NCBI GenBank assembly: GCA_903632075.3
Contig: CAHIKZ030004545.1
Span: forward strand, 127,001-191,000
Origin: Acanthosepion pharaonis
Lineage: Eukaryota > Mollusca > Cephalopoda > Sepiida > Sepiidae
Length of the DNA stretch: 64,000 nucleotides
Direction: 5' to 3'
The notes below the pieces were generated by a model. It was given only the letters and a program-made list of their open reading frames with translations, did not search any database and was not told the origin of the DNA. A program made the translations under genes and the position numbers. How positions within the stretch are numbered: the stretch's first letter is position 1; each line of letters begins with the position of its first letter. Of this stretch, positions 11,001 to 24,014 are shown one piece after another.

Positions 11001-11884
11001 AGTATCTCATTACTACTGAGTCCGCATTCTCCTAGTAACATTTTTAAAAATTGGTCCAACGGCCATACCACGCAAAAATTTTCAAGACACCCCCCCAGCA
11101 CTACTCCCTTAGGGGACGCATCAGGCACTGCTCAATATATCCATTCCCCCACCCTCGAAAAGTAGTACTGTCAGAGGGGAAATCCCCCTTGGACTCATTT
11201 TCATGGAATACAAATCCCAGCCAAAAGGTTATGATTTGTTTAACCTCTAGCTGTAACACCTGTATTTATAAGTTGCTGATTTGTTTATTACGATACTAAC
11301 ATTATGATTTTTTTATTAAATTTAATTCATTTAATAATTAAAACGTAGGTTTCTAATAATTGATATTATGCGCTTTGAATAAATTAATTTAATAATTAAA
11401 ACTTCTAAAGTTTCTAATAACAGATATTATACGCTATCGCTCTCAAGTAGTCATGGATACATTTATCTCCGTTGTAATTCAGAAAGAGTATTTGAATTCG
11501 CTCAGCAGATGTAAGATAGGCTTTCCGTCATTTAGTAGGCGTATTCTTGGTCGTGGAATTATCAATTTTGACATCAGTTAGCCTTTATGCATTATTAATG
11601 AAAACCCAAATTTTCCAAATCTTGATCAGTAAAATTATTATTTTTGTTTAAATTGTATAATTTTTGTCCCTTTACGGTGAACTTTCTGCGGGGTTAACTT
11701 TTCATGGCAGTAACTTAACGGCGCGAAATTACTACACAAAGAAAATATCAAAATAAGAAACTTGTGCAAAACGAATGAAAGAACAAGGATTATCTCATTA
11801 ACGTACAACTTAAAATTTGTTATTCACTGTAAAAATATTAAAATGAAAACTCGCTACAAATTATAGGTTTTAAAAAATGTTATT
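11001..11884. repeat. Unrecognised region with a 58-bp tandem duplication
   Basis: Two diverged units beginning AATTCATTTAATAATTA at 11,324 and AATTAATTTAATAATTA at 11,382 repeat with a 58-bp period. The rest shows no recognisable gene. An 82-codon frame at 11,051-11,299 has no motif. Confidence 0.6.
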
Positions 11885-12034
11885 AGTCATAGGTATTTAC
11901 TCATGGTAATTTTCTAAGCGTAGCTTAAATGTGGCACAAAGCTGAGAGAATGGGACACCCCGTGAGGATCGACACACTCAAAATTGTTCTAGCGAAACAA
12001 CCTTGCTATTATACCATGTCGAGGTTCCTATAAG
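11885..12034 (-). mobile_element. tRNA-derived SINE
   Basis: On the minus strand the head has an A-box-like TGGTATAATAGCAAGG (12,016-12,001) and a B-box-like GTGTCGATCCTCAC (about 11,974). The body then reads CAGCTTTGTGCCACATTTAAG and GCTACGCTTAGAAAATTACC. The body matches SINE copies at 29,700 and 63,165. The usual microsatellite tail is absent or degraded. Confidence 0.75.
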
Positions 12035-12059
12035 TGCGTATAATCCATTAATGCATACC

Positions 12060-12400
12060 ATTCAAATAATGGGATGGTGAAAGAAAGAAAAGTTGGAAGA
12101 AAGAGAACTAAGAGGGAGAAAAATATATGACAGTTATGTCATACAAAAGCAAACTATTTTAAATCAAATGTAGCCAGGTTACAAATAAAATACAAGGAAA
12201 AGTAAAAAGAAAGAAAATAAGTAAGAAAATGTGGAAACAAGAAATTAAACTGGAAAAATACGGGAAAATTTAAAAGAAAAGTGCAAGAAAAAAAAAGGCA
12301 ACTGATAGATAAATTAAGGAAAAATGGTTTAAAAATTAACGGCCAAGCAAAATATTACCTCTTTAGAGTTAGAAGAGAAAACTAAATTAACAAAGAACTG
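12060..12400. other. A-rich unrecognised stretch
   Basis: Purine-rich sequence dominated by GAAA and AAAG. No gene is seen. Confidence 0.4.
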
Positions 12401-12404
12401 AAGT

Positions 12405-13225
12405 ATCTTCAATGTTATCGGTCCTGAGTTGATATCTCGACTTCAGTCACTTTCTCACAGAGCTGATGTGAGTTCTCTCTAAATTATTTATAAATATTTT
12501 CATGTAAACGAAAAGACGAGTTTTTTTTTGTTTTTTTTTGCTGGAGCTCTGACTTCATGAATTTAAGTGTGCATCGACGTTCTGCTCTTTTACTGTTAAA
12601 ATAGTGAAATATAACCGCCACTTCCACTCTAACAGCACTTCCCGACTTCCGTCTCATATTTACTGTTTCCTTTCGTTCTTACTTTCTTATATTTCAGAAA
12701 ATTATTTTGCTTCTTCTTTATTTGTTCTCAACTTTTATTTATACCTCTCTTATTTGTCCCGCCTCCAGGGTAAGACGATAAACTACGTCTAACAGCAAGG
12801 CTTCTGATCAGGAGGCTTTGAGGAGCGTGGAACCTCCTCTTAATTGCTGGCGTGCCCAGGTTCACCCTGACCTGGGGTGGTAGCACCTGTTAGGGTCCCA
12901 GCTATGGGCAAATAGTTAACCCCAAAACTGAGGTAAAAAGCATTATAAAAGTGTAAAAATAGGTTTTAATACCAGAAATACTTTGCAAAAAATTATTACC
13001 AGACATAAGTTTTTGAAGAAAAAAAAAATATTACCAGCAATACGTTTTTTAAAAAAAACATCTATTACCAGAAATATATTTTTGAAAAAATATTACCAGC
13101 TATACATTTGAAGAGAAAATATTAACAGAAATAGATTTTTGACAAAACAAAAATGTTACCAGTAAGAGAGAAAAAAATGTTGTCGCCATTAAATGACCCA
13201 TTGAGGTTGATATGCCGTAAAACAA
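12405..13225 (+). mobile_element. Jockey-like LINE C-terminal scrap, 3' UTR and ATTACCAG minisatellite
   Basis: A short coding relic at 12,408-12,500 reads NVIGPELISRLQSLSHRADV, a hallmark of jockey-like polymerase C-termini. The 3' UTR at about 12,790-12,945 contains GGAACCTCCTCTTAATTGCT and GGGTCCCAGCTATGGGCAAA. It is shared, on the other strand, with 49,800-49,960 and 45,240-45,330. From 12,960 to 13,165 five or six diverged units of an ATTACCAG-(A/T)-rich repeat follow. At about 13,180-13,225 comes a tail block with TAAATGACCCATTGAGGTTG. The order of parts matches the copies at 49.6 and 44.97 kb. Confidence 0.7.
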
Positions 13226-13530
13226 AACAAATCAAACCTTACTTGTCCCTTCGCTTGCTCTCACGATTTTTATGTCATATATTAGCCCTTTTCTTATCAG
13301 TTATTTTCCTTCATTATTTTTTTTTATATTTGCTGTTTAGTTGATTCCACACTCATATATTTACTCTTTCTTTCATTCATGTGCCGAATATTTCAGGACA
13401 CGGTCGATAATGTCTCCCGAATATTCCCTGTATTTTATGCACCACTCCCAGTATCTTTTAACCATTATCCATTCTTCTTTCTATTGTTTAAATACATATT
13501 CGTTTAATAGAATATTGATAGTTTTCCACT
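13226..13530. other. Unrecognised T-rich stretch
   Basis: Low-complexity pyrimidine-rich DNA with two 63-codon hydrophobic frames and no known domain. Confidence 0.35.
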
Positions 13531-13990
13531 GATTCTCCTCCTCCGATATGCCATGTGTGTTTTCTCTAGATCCCCTTTCCTCATGTCCCAGAAATTTCAA
13601 CTCTCTGTTTCTGATTGTATTTTTTCTGTTTTCTTTAAGATTTCCTCCGGATTTGGCCATTGTATTCCTAAAATTCCTAGAAGTTTCAATTCTTGCTTCA
13701 ACTAAGGAAGAGACTGTCCAACATTCACTACCATATAGGCGATCGATATTACAGAGCGGCTCAGTGTTTTTCTTGTTTTGTTTATTGTTTTTTCTAACGA
13801 TATTAACCACAGTCTTTATACATTTCGCTCAGTTTCTGGAAGGCATATTTTGATATTTATTGGTGGCTTCGGATTTCTGTGTCACGTTTTCTATCGTCTG
13901 TTATTGCATTACCCAGAGAGATACATTTCTGAATCTGTTTTGACGTCCCCACTGTGTGGCTCACGTGGACACTGTCTTCTTTTCTTTTAA
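13530..13990 (-). pseudogene. LINE polymerase C-terminus (different clade)
   Basis: The minus-strand frame at 13,810-13,481 contains LYGSECWTVSSLVEARIE, then NTIRNRELKFLGHEERGS and a terminal ENTHGISEE block. LYGSE-W-T followed by R-L-FLGH is the signature of the C-terminal region of RTE/L2-like LINEs. Upstream fragments in shifted frames (SLGNAITDDRKRDTEIR, ISKYAFQKLSEM) extend it to about 13,980. The RT catalytic core is absent. Confidence 0.65.
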
Positions 13991-14994
13991 GTTCTTTCTT
14001 AATTCATTGTTTATGTGATGTAATGGAATAACCAGTCACCCTCATGGATGATTACGCTATAGATAGCAAGTACCTATAAATTCAACCTTCTACAACAGAG
14101 AAGAGGAAGAGAGAGAGAGAGAGACGAAGCAAGCACGTCCGATCTTCCAATTAGTGACACTCACTACTAGATTAACCTGGGTGTATAACTGTACCCATTT
14201 CATATTGTACTTGTGTGCAATAAACCTTTCTTCTAGTATACACCTGGTGTTATATGTTTATTACCTTAGCACGGAATATAACAGTATGTCAATTCGCTTG
14301 CCCTGCTGGTACAATTTGCTTAGATTCGGGCATAAAATATAACCCCGGATCTTCCGTTTCTCTCACTTAATTAGGGTGCAAGGAAACTTTAACAACATCG
14401 ACATTTTTTCTTCCCTCAAAAGTAGATAATTGCCTTTGCAACCTCCGTTCACGTAATTTTGTTTCTACGATATTATTAAATCCAGTGGGATGCTCATGCC
14501 TATTATAAGATTCTGATGCACCCCATGTAACCTATGTTACCTTCTCTTCCCGCAGTGGGTCTTTTAGTTTTAAGACTTGAGCGAGTTTGTCTAGATGCGT
14601 GAGGTCTCAGACCGGTACAATATTTATGGCTCAAGAATTTAAGTTGCATTAATTTCACGATAGACGAGACATGAACACCCAGGGTATCACGTCTGTATTT
14701 TCTTTCCTGGATTATTTGTACTTTTATTAAGGGTGCTGGAGGTAAATTTTTTTCTGGGTTTTGGCGTTATCATCCTGATAGCCAAGGATACGAAACTTCT
14801 AGTAACTTCAAAGTTGGCTATCCTATCAGCAGGTGTATGATATCGAGGCTATTGTACGGTCATTTTTTAATGTCTTCTGGACCATGCAGTAGTCTCCAGT
14901 GGCATTTCTCGATGCCAAGATGAACGGTTGTTATCTCAGGAACGTCTATTGGGACTTAATCCAGACCTCAAGTGAAACTCGAACATATGATCCA
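13991..14994. other. Unrecognised stretch
   Basis: A (GA)n tract lies at 14,108-14,125. No gene, element end or RNA gene is recognised. The last 300 bp may be the decayed upstream part of the LINE that follows. Confidence 0.35.
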
Positions 14995-15525
14995 TCGGTA
15001 AAAACAATGGCAAAAAAATTGGTTTCCTGTTCCGTTCCAGTGAGTAACTAATTCCTCCTGATATCATTGAAAAAGTTATATAAGGTCGAAGATTGAATAC
15101 TTCTGCTCTGTATGGGCCGGCGCTGCCCAGTCTTCACCTTCCAGTCTTGATAGAGTCTAAAAGTTCTATGCGTTCTTATGGATGATAATTTATTTTCCAC
15201 AATGCAAACCTATCCCCACAGACGAAATAACCCAAGCTTGTCACTTCTCTACTTCTTTGGAAAGTGCTCAGACGGACTACATTCTTTGGTTTCGCCAGTT
15301 CTAGCTTTCGCTGCTAAGACCCACTATGCAACTAGCGACCCACCTTCATTCGTTTCGTATTCAGTTGGTGAGATGTAAGTTCACCTTGAAATGCTTCTTT
15401 CCACGAACTACTGCTCTATGGAATCGATCCTAAGAGGATACTTCCGCGATTACTACAATCTTAACCTGCTCATATCTAAGGATGACAGTTATCTCCCCCT
15501 TATATATCCATAAACAGTGCTTGTT
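14995..15525 (+). pseudogene. Decayed CR1/jockey-like LINE C-terminus
   Basis: Successive frames spell AKKLVSCSVPVSN, LLCMGRRCPVFT, MDDNLFSTMQTYPHRRN, SLSLLYFFGKCSDGLHSLVS, AFAAKTHYATSDPPSFV, and RGYFRDYYNLNLL. The order and the GKCSDGLHSLV block identify the C-terminal region of a LINE polymerase. A 66-codon piece at 15,178-15,378 is still open, while the rest needs frameshifts. Confidence 0.7.
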
Positions 15526-16560
15526 ACATAGTAACTCTCTACCTAGTGTTCCTCTTGGACGTTATACAGGGTGACCAGCATAGTAAAAAAAAAAAAAACA
15601 GTACCACCTGCCACATACTAGTGATGATAGTTGCTAGATACCCAGCAGGATAATAAAAAAAAACTGCCAACGTTCTGATAAAAGTTCCTATAGGGTCAAT
15701 AGCCATCTAGCATATTAGGGGAGGCTTGGCTCCATAGCTATGGATGCAGCCATTATGGTGATGATCTAGGTGGAGTGCTTCCTAGACTGAAGCCAAGGTG
15801 GAGGGTTTTCTAGATGAAATCAATGGAATCGGTGTGATCTTATCTGTAGAGTTAGACCTACTTGCGTAGAGACGCTACACAGAAATGAATACCTCGGCAG
15901 GTATGAATCTATGTGACGGGAACGGGTCAGGTGTTAACCTGCACAGTGATCCTATGTACACACCTGGTCATGGGACTGATGATGATTATGAAAATTGGGG
16001 TTTTATTTATCTGAACTCCCCACTAAGGTAGGTTGGGACACAATGTGTTTTTTTATATGGGCTGCATGTGCCCATATGTATGGGCCGAGATAAAGGTGTA
16101 GTATCTGTTCTCCTCATTTTAGTTAGGTGCTGGCGCATCGTCTCGGGGTTTCCACTCATGTTGTAGCACCTTACTCAATGTGCAAGATGTACATCGGTGA
16201 AATATCAACGCCAGCGCAGCAGTGGCCGCGATGGAATGGGCGATTTTCTTTATGGAGATAATGATTCATACATTAATTCATTACGTTTTTATCTTATATC
16301 TTTCATTTAAAGATATATGAAACAGTGGATTCGAAGAACCTTCCTGTACTTCCCCGGTGTGATTACTCTCATCAGAAACTATGAGGAAATCTCAAAATGT
16401 AAGATCACATCAAAAGATTCCTTCCTAAAACTCTGGATGGCACATGTAAAGTCTCCGGAGTTAAAGAAAATGCCCAAAATGTGTGCAGGGAGGGTCCCGG
16501 TTCTTCTCCATCCCTCCTTATACTTATATTTAGTCCTATATAGGTTCTGGTAGTGTGATA
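15526..16560. other. Unrecognised region upstream of the Tx1-like LINE
   Basis: The sequence contains two A-runs (15,585-15,599 and 15,653-15,663) and moderately higher GC. It may include the 5' UTR or decayed ORF1 of the following LINE, but I see no protein match. A 78-codon frame at 16,317-16,553 is unassigned. Confidence 0.3.
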
Positions 16561-16599
16561 CAATCTATTGGGGCCCTGACTCCCACAGATTTCCGTCCA

Positions 16600-19500
16600 G
16601 TCTGCGTTTAAAGATTTAAACTTGAATCATGTCTATAGGGCTAACGCGTTTAATTATGAATGGACCATGAGTTCGGAGTAAGGCTGCTGGCCTGTTTCGT
16701 GATCCCTTGTTCAGCGCAGATGTGGCCGCAATCCAGAAGACACTGCTTGCAATGTTGATGCTCGTGTGTCGTCTATTCAGCATACGGTGACGAGCAGGCC
16801 AGAGGTGTTTCCACTCTGGTTAAACGTACTCTGGATGCGACTAGGCGACAGTAGTTCGTTTCGGATCGTTACGGTTTATACGCCGAACGATCAGGAGAAG
16901 CCTTTTTCCGTCGGTCGGGGACATTCCTGGTGGATTTGTCATGCTTAGTCTAAGTGAGGGACTGGAATGCAGTTTCGGGCTTCACATTAGACAGGTGGCT
17001 GGGAGTCAGAGGGACGTCGGGCGATCGTAACTTTGTCGATCTAATCGCTAAGTTGATAGATACCTTGTCGAGCACCCAAATGAGGAGACGTGGACGTGGG
17101 CTCGTAAGTGGCCGTCTACCCGGGTAGCCAGCTATCTGAGTAGAATGTTAGTGAGAGGAGTTGACTTATATCTTATAGATTTCCCACATTCCACTGATTA
17201 GATATTCGGACCATAGAGTTGTCCGTGCCCGGATGGTGTTAGATGCTAGGCCACGAGTGGCTGGACATTGGAAGTTACATCTGTCTTTACTGGACAGATG
17301 TGACTTCTGTCATCAGGTGTTTTGATTTGTGCAACGGGAACAAGTGGGGGCGTCTTAAGAATAGCATTAGGTCTTTTACCACCAAATATAGCCAACAACT
17401 CGCCCTAGATAAGGCTAAGAAGATGAAGACTCTCAAAGATAGTCTATCCCGGGAAGATGCTGGGGGATACCCTAGAGACAGGTGTAGCTAAGCAAGCTCT
17501 GCAGCGTTCGGCTAGCGAGCGCAACGAGGGTCAAGTAGTTAGGCATAGACTAAACAAGATATCTAACGAAGCCGTAATCATGGGCGTAGAATTGCACAAG
17601 TAAAAGATCCGTCGAGGTTCCCATCGTTGCATTCGCGAGGTCGAGACCACAGAGGGGCGTACTCTGAGGTCGATCAACGACATATGCAAGGAGTTTCGGT
17701 GGCATTTCGCGAGCCGGTTATCTAAGGATCTTGGTCTATGTGGTGAAGATTTTCGCAGCTATTTGGCTGATTTGTCTCGGCTTTCAGCGACTGAAGCGAT
17801 CAGCTGTGAGGGTGAAATCATAGAGGATGAAATCTACTTTGCATTGAAGAGGGTCGGCCTTGGCATGTCTCCGGAACTTGATGGCTTGACCGACAAACTA
17901 TACTTTCGGATGTTGCATATTTTTGCGTTGATTTTTAACATTCGTGTTCAGTAACTGGTTCCGGCAGTGGTCCGTCTTCGACATACTCTCCAGGTGTGTG
18001 ACCATGCTGTTGAGAAAGAACAAGGATAGTGGGCAGGATTTAGATGATTAGAGAACCATAACTAAAGTTAACTAAATATTTGGGCCAAGATCCTGACAGA
18101 TTGTTTACACTAAGTTGCCTAGAGTCTGTTGAGGCTCAAGCAGACTTGTTCTATGAAGAGACGAACAATTCACAACAAACTGCATCTATTCTACACGGAC
18201 ATAGAGCTTGGAGAAGTCGAAAATGAAGCCGCACCGATCAATTTTGATCAGCTCTAGGTGTTCGATAGGGTCGACTATTAGCACCTGGCTGTTGTCTTGC
18301 AGGCCGCCGGATTCAAACCCGACTTCTGCAAGTGAACATCCTCCTGTATCGTTCTGCCAGTAATGTGTTGCAGGTGAACTTTTGCGCTGTTACGGTCAGT
18401 TCATCAGGGTTGCCCTCTTTCGCCCCTAATTTTTGTTTGGCGTTGAAGCTCCTCTTTCGCTGGGTGAGGAACAAGGCGTGCAGTCCGGCACTACATGGAA
18501 TCGCTGTCCCTGTGTGTACGGCGATGACGTATCCCTTATCGTCTAGTACCGCAGTGATATTGAGTTGAGGAGGCGCTTGAACAGTACAAAAAGATCACGG
18601 GGTCCAAGATTGGAGTGTGGTTCAGGCCCGGTCTCCAGCTGGAGAATAATTGGTAGAAGATACAGAACGATGGTCTAGACTTGGCTTCGAACGCTGTTGT
18701 CCTTGGAAGGTAGGGCTGAGACGTGGGTCACGTACGTCTTTCCTCTCATCGGCGTGTTGATAGCGCGTATTCATCCCAAACATCACGTATCCATCAATTT
18801 CGCATACGTTAGCAAAAATGTGTCTCCCCGTTCTCTGGGGTGAAAAATGGTGTTTCTCACGTTGCTAACCATGACAAGAACGGTGGTATAAACGATCGCT
18901 ATTCTCCTCAGGTTCTGGTCGGATTTTTTTTTATATTAGCTCAAGGTGAAGATCAAAACGTGTTTTTATCGATAGATTTCAGCGAAAAGTGGGTAAAAGT
19001 GTCGGGTTTACTACGAGTGAATGGGGCCAGCCTTGATTTTCTTTTTTTAAGTCCCTTTGATGTAACGGGTAGGCTTACTATGAGTCGCCTCTGCTTAAGT
19101 TAGTCACTCTTTGTTTACCTAGTCAATATAAGTAAATGTTATTCCTTACCTTTTCCGGCTCTCTTTTTTGCTATGATCTATGTCAAAATTCCCAATCCCT
19201 CTGTTTGTTCATGTCTCCTTTTTTCATCTCGTCTGGGTCAGCCTTTGTTTTATCCTTGCCCAGTCATTTATTTTTATTTTCTTTTTTTATCCTTCCCTCT
19301 CCGCTAGCGAGTGTGTTTCTTGATACTGTCAAAAGAACAAAATACAGCTGCCATACTTTTGTGTGGTGATTGGGTCCTACTGACATCAGTTAGTTTAGTT
19401 TGAAAATTTTGTTATACTTTAGTTTCGTGGTCTGGATGCATCTCCTCCACACTATTTCCATGAGTATATATTTTTATATATACAAAAAAAAAATATATGG

Positions 19501-19756
19501 AAAAAATAAACATCTGAACTATTTATACATTTAGAAATTTTTTCATGGATTTTTTTTTTTATGTTCCTGAAAATTTATGTTATTGTGGTATGTGCAATAT
19601 TGAATAGTGAGGGTTGAGTCTTTGTGGTGAATGAGCAAATATTAATGAATCACTGTGTCGTGAATCAGATTCGCTAGGTCTAGGATAGAAAGTGTCGACC
19701 AGCCTTTGCAATTTCTCCTATGGCCTTGTGCCACAATTCTTCTAATTAAAACAATA

Positions 19757-19798
<42 letters not shown>
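16600..19798 (+). mobile_element. Decayed Tx1-like LINE (endonuclease, RT, 3' UTR)
   Basis: Frame-shifted but collinear coding runs for about 2.4 kb. Endonuclease pieces come first (FRIVTVYTPNDQEKPF near 16,860; ARPRVAGHWKLHLSLL near 17,245). A linker with SFTTKYSQQLALDKAKKMK follows. RT pieces are VGLGMSPELDGLTDKLYFRM near 17,850, VFDRVDY near 18,258, VHQGCPLSPLIFVW near 18,398, and CVYGDDVSLIV at 18,511-18,543, where the catalytic box reads YGDD. A late SKIGVWFRPGLQLENN precedes a thumb-like region to about 19,100. The 3' UTR (19,110-19,757) matches 38,605-39,250 and ends with GGCCTTGTGCCAC and (TA)n. GC is visibly higher than the surroundings. Multiple stops make it inactive. Tx1-like assignment is from recalled family sequence. 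Confidence 0.85.
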
Positions 19799-19799
<1 letters not shown>

Positions 19800-20795
19800 A
19801 CCTCATTTAATCCAGTTGAATGCGGAATGGGGAAATTTAGCTGTTAGAATCAACAAGAAAAATATTCCGAAAACATGTGCGACAGAAAGAATACTTTAAA
19901 TTATTATGTCATCCCAAATATTATCACGTGATTATGACGTCATATCGATTTTACGTTAGTTGAACGAAGAGTCTTTTGCAAATAATCCTTCTTAGGATTA
20001 GAAGCCTTAAAATGATAACAAGTAAACAGATAGCGACAAACATATATATATATATACAAACACACACATAATCTTAAAATTTTCTTTTGAGAAAAATGTC
20101 AGGTGTGCTCATGAAGGTGTTCTGCTAAAATATAAGGATCTGGTAGAAGAATGTCGGAGACAAAATTGCATAACTTTTATCTTTTCTCGTGGATATCGGA
20201 GATTTTATAAGTTTTCCCGACGTATAAAATGAAATATAGCAACTGGCATTAATAAAGTACAATGAAAAACCAGCAAAGTCTTGTGATATGATGTGATATT
20301 GCTGGGGTTCCTGTACTACTAGTAAAGATTAAGCCTCAAAATCATACGTGATACGCGTGTAGGACTTATTTGTATGTTCATCTCGTACAAAATATGAAAC
20401 AAGGATGAGTGTAAAATCATTGCAGGTGATGTCGCATTAGTTTGCATGAAATATAGTACACCTTTTTCTTATAACCAGTGACGCCACTGTTTTCGCAGGG
20501 GAATAATTTCCTATTCTGAGAGCAAAGACGAAGTGTTCACAGTGTAATAGCTAATGGCTCGGAACGAGAAAGGATTTGAATTCTGTTCCAGTTACATTCA
20601 CTTCCGCATAAATACTCTTGAAAAAATATGTCTATATCTATACTCCCCCAGCTCAGGATTAAATAACAGTGCATCGTGTGATCTCTAGTCGTAGTTGACA
20701 AACGGGCAAAGAGAAGTACAACTCTAAATTCAAAATATTATGCTATGCTGAGATGATATCTCTATAAAAACAAAACAAACAAAAAATAACCTAAA

Positions 20796-20796
<1 letters not shown>
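19799..20796. other. Unrecognised AT-rich stretch
   Basis: Only a short (TA)n at 20,041-20,056 is visible. No gene or element is recognised. Confidence 0.4.

Positions 20797-20872
<76 letters not shown>
20797..20872. repeat. (CA)n microsatellite
   Basis: A nearly perfect CA dinucleotide run of about 38 units, with potential to form Z-DNA. Confidence 0.95.
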
Positions 20873-20873
<1 letters not shown>

Positions 20874-21380
20874 GACTCCCGAAGTTTTATAGCATGGTTT
20901 GATATAGTTTGTAGATGCTATGACTTTTAAATGAAACTATGTTTTCCAAATGATATTAACAATTATGGATAACCCCCCTTAGAACATTGACTTTTACGAT
21001 TTATTCTCATTTTTATGTTAGACATCTAGCATAAATCCTTATGAACTATGTCCGGTAAATTCTTGACCCGAAATACATCACCAGAAATTTTTCTGTGTAT
21101 TACTTTCCACTTGCGTTGAAAATAATACACAGAAAAGTTAGAGGTAAGTTATACCCGATAAGTTAGATGCAAAATTATAGACGATAAAATATAAACCAGA
21201 AAGAGTAAACCTTTAACATCGGCAAATCTTCAATCAGTTATTAACTGGATAAAAATTGCTAGCAAATCAAAACGAGACCGCTGTCTTTTAGTCATCGTAG
21301 ATAACAATTTTTACTTTACATCAGCAGGGATGATGCTAATCTCCAGATCAGCTTATTGTGTCTTTTTGATATCAGTTTTT
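20873..21380. other. Unrecognised spacer
   Basis: No feature is recognised. Confidence 0.4.
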
Positions 21381-21384
21381 CATT

Positions 21385-21650
21385 GAAATGAAGTGGAATG
21401 GTTATAGTGAATCAATTGCTAGATCTGCTGCTAGAAAAGTTGGTTCACTTTATTGTCCCAGATATTTTTCTCGACAAAATCCATCTTGTGCTTTAATAAA
21501 TTTACTATCTGTTCGTTCATTGAATATTGCTGCCACATCTGGTCTGCTACTCTGGATCCTTGATAAAATAAAATTAAAAAATTCTGTAAAGTTATCGGTG
21601 CTAACCTGGCATCTCGACTTCAATAAATTTCCCATTTGGTAAATGTTCCT
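21385..21650 (+). pseudogene. Jockey-like LINE fragment
   Basis: An 84-codon open frame starts MKWNGYSESIARSAARKVGS, followed by LYCPRYFSRQNPS and, in a second frame, NIAATSGLLLWILDKIK and LASRLQ. This is the region after the RT palm in jockey-like polymerases, as at 56.5 and 58.4 kb. The palm itself is missing. Confidence 0.7.
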
Positions 21651-22574
21651 GGAATTCGTTTTCAGAAATAAACTTCATAAACGTCGTTGCTTTTTTGTTA
21701 GATATCAGAGATGTCAGCAAATCAGTTTGTGGAATATTGGAAAATTTAAAGTTTTCTCATGAGTAAAATAGGTTCAATGGTATTACAATAATTTATCTTC
21801 CTACAAGAAATTTGAAAACTAATATACGTAGGACACCCTTTATTCTCCAAACACAGTTTGTTTTTGTTTTGTTTTTTGTTTAAAAAAAAAAGCCTATTAG
21901 ATCAAGCAGTCCGAATCTTACCCCGAAAAGGTACAACATTAGAGCGATAAAATCAGACATATCAAAAAGCAATTCATTCGTTTCAAAGTGATTCACTTGG
22001 TCACTGATGATTCGTTACCCACAATTTTCTCTGAAAATTAATTTTTTGCGACTCCGGTTGTTTGAAGTTATTGCAGTTATGCGACGAGCCTATATCTAAC
22101 AACCACGTAAACAAGAAAAAAATAACATAAGAAAAAAAGAAAGAAAAAATAAATACAGAGAGGCAGAAAGAAAAAAATAAAACATTTTTCATATTTTGAT
22201 CGATGTTTTCGAAAAGTTGATTTCTTTTCTTGACACTCTTGACTTGATCTTACATCTCGCCTTTCACGCTTTTTCTTCTAAAACCAAATAACAACCTGTC
22301 AATCATCTTTTACAAAGTTACAAACAATTTCCCACCTCGTATTTCTCAGGTGAGCTTTACATGAAATAAGCACGTTTCCACGCCAATATAATTCGACTTA
22401 GTAACTCTATTGTTGGTTAACTGAAGCAATGATTTTCATCAGGCGATCAATGGTCAAATAAGGCTAAGTTCACAGGTATTTTGACGGGGGAGATATCGGT
22501 GTCTAATTCCCTACCTGTCACTTACTTTTTATTTTGCTTCATCCGATATGAAAAACAGCTCGTACTCCATATGA
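21651..22574. other. Unrecognised AT-rich stretch
   Basis: Homopolymer tracts and no recognisable gene or repeat. Confidence 0.4.
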
Positions 22575-22619
<45 letters not shown>

Positions 22620-22620
22620 T
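22575..22620. repeat. (TTA)n microsatellite
   Basis: About 15 units of ATT. It directly abuts the structured motif at 22,641-22,678, a typical tail arrangement for a retroposon read on the minus strand. Confidence 0.9.
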
Positions 22621-22640
22621 GGTATTTTCTCCGACTCTCC

Positions 22641-22678
22641 GATGTTTCGATCGGGTGGAGATAATCATATCTCATCAG
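22641..22678 (-). other. CTGATGAG ... CGAAAC structured motif
   Basis: On the minus strand CTGATGA is followed by a GATA/TATC hairpin, an 11-nt linker, then GAAAC. These are the conserved boxes of a hammerhead core, but the linker and the lack of helix I argue against an active ribozyme. Confidence 0.3.
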
Positions 22679-22938
22679 CTTATATATATATTACATTCCT
22701 CAGTATATGAAATATTCCAAGCAGATCTGTGACCCCCGCACTCCCAACAATGCTAGTTATTCCCGAAACGTCCTGCGAGGCAGAAAGATTACTGGAAAAT
22801 GTCCAGAGTTCGCCAACCACAAAAAAGAAAAAAAAAAAAAAAACACTTGAGTTGTTGTTTGGCATATTTCTCTGATTTGTTCTGTCGGGTAACTTTTCTT
22901 CTTATCATTATTAATATTTAGGTGCTATGGGCGACGTA

Positions 22939-23650
<712 letters not shown>

Positions 23651-24014
23651 TACACTATTTATATTATTCGGACTATTGTCCTCATCTTTGTCGCTATATT
23701 TATTACAACGTTTCGGCCGTTGTACGTAACGACCTTCTTCAGGTGGCTGGAATGTCGAATTGAACCCTTTATTTCGCTCACTGGGGTAGACTGTTCTAGT
23801 TCCACGTGCTATGTTTAATAGATGTCAGTTATCAGTTATCTCCTGTTAATTCCCCTCTGAAAGTTCTCCACTGCCTTAACCGGGTATTGAACTCAAACAC
23901 TTTGGGTACTGTGACTGGATCTAACTAACGCCTTTATCCACTATGCCATGTGTGAGTTGTAATAAATATGGCGACACAGATGAGAACAATAGTCCGAATA
24001 ATGTAAATAGTGTA
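23651..24014. mobile_element. 364-bp element: 59-bp terminal inverted repeats around a tRNA-like core
   Basis: The left arm 23,651-23,709 and right arm 23,956-24,014 are both 59 bp and pair with four mismatches. They begin TACACTATTTATATTATTCG on the left and, reverse complemented, TACACTATTTACATTATTCG on the right. Inside, on the minus strand, lies a tRNA-like segment: TGGCATAGTGGATAAAGGCG (about 23,948-23,929) as an A-box region and GAGTTCAATACCCGG (about 23,893-23,879) as a B box. Next to the left arm is a CTGAAGAAGG ... CCGAAACGTT hairpin motif (23,742-23,708). Related pieces lie at 24,470-24,545 and 43,806-44,215. No target-site duplication was found. Confidence 0.75.

Noticed and set aside
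15565..15600. CAGGGTGACCAGC followed by an A-run as a transposon end
   Set aside because: It resembles the GGTGACC TIR at 48.5 kb, but no inverted partner was found nearby.
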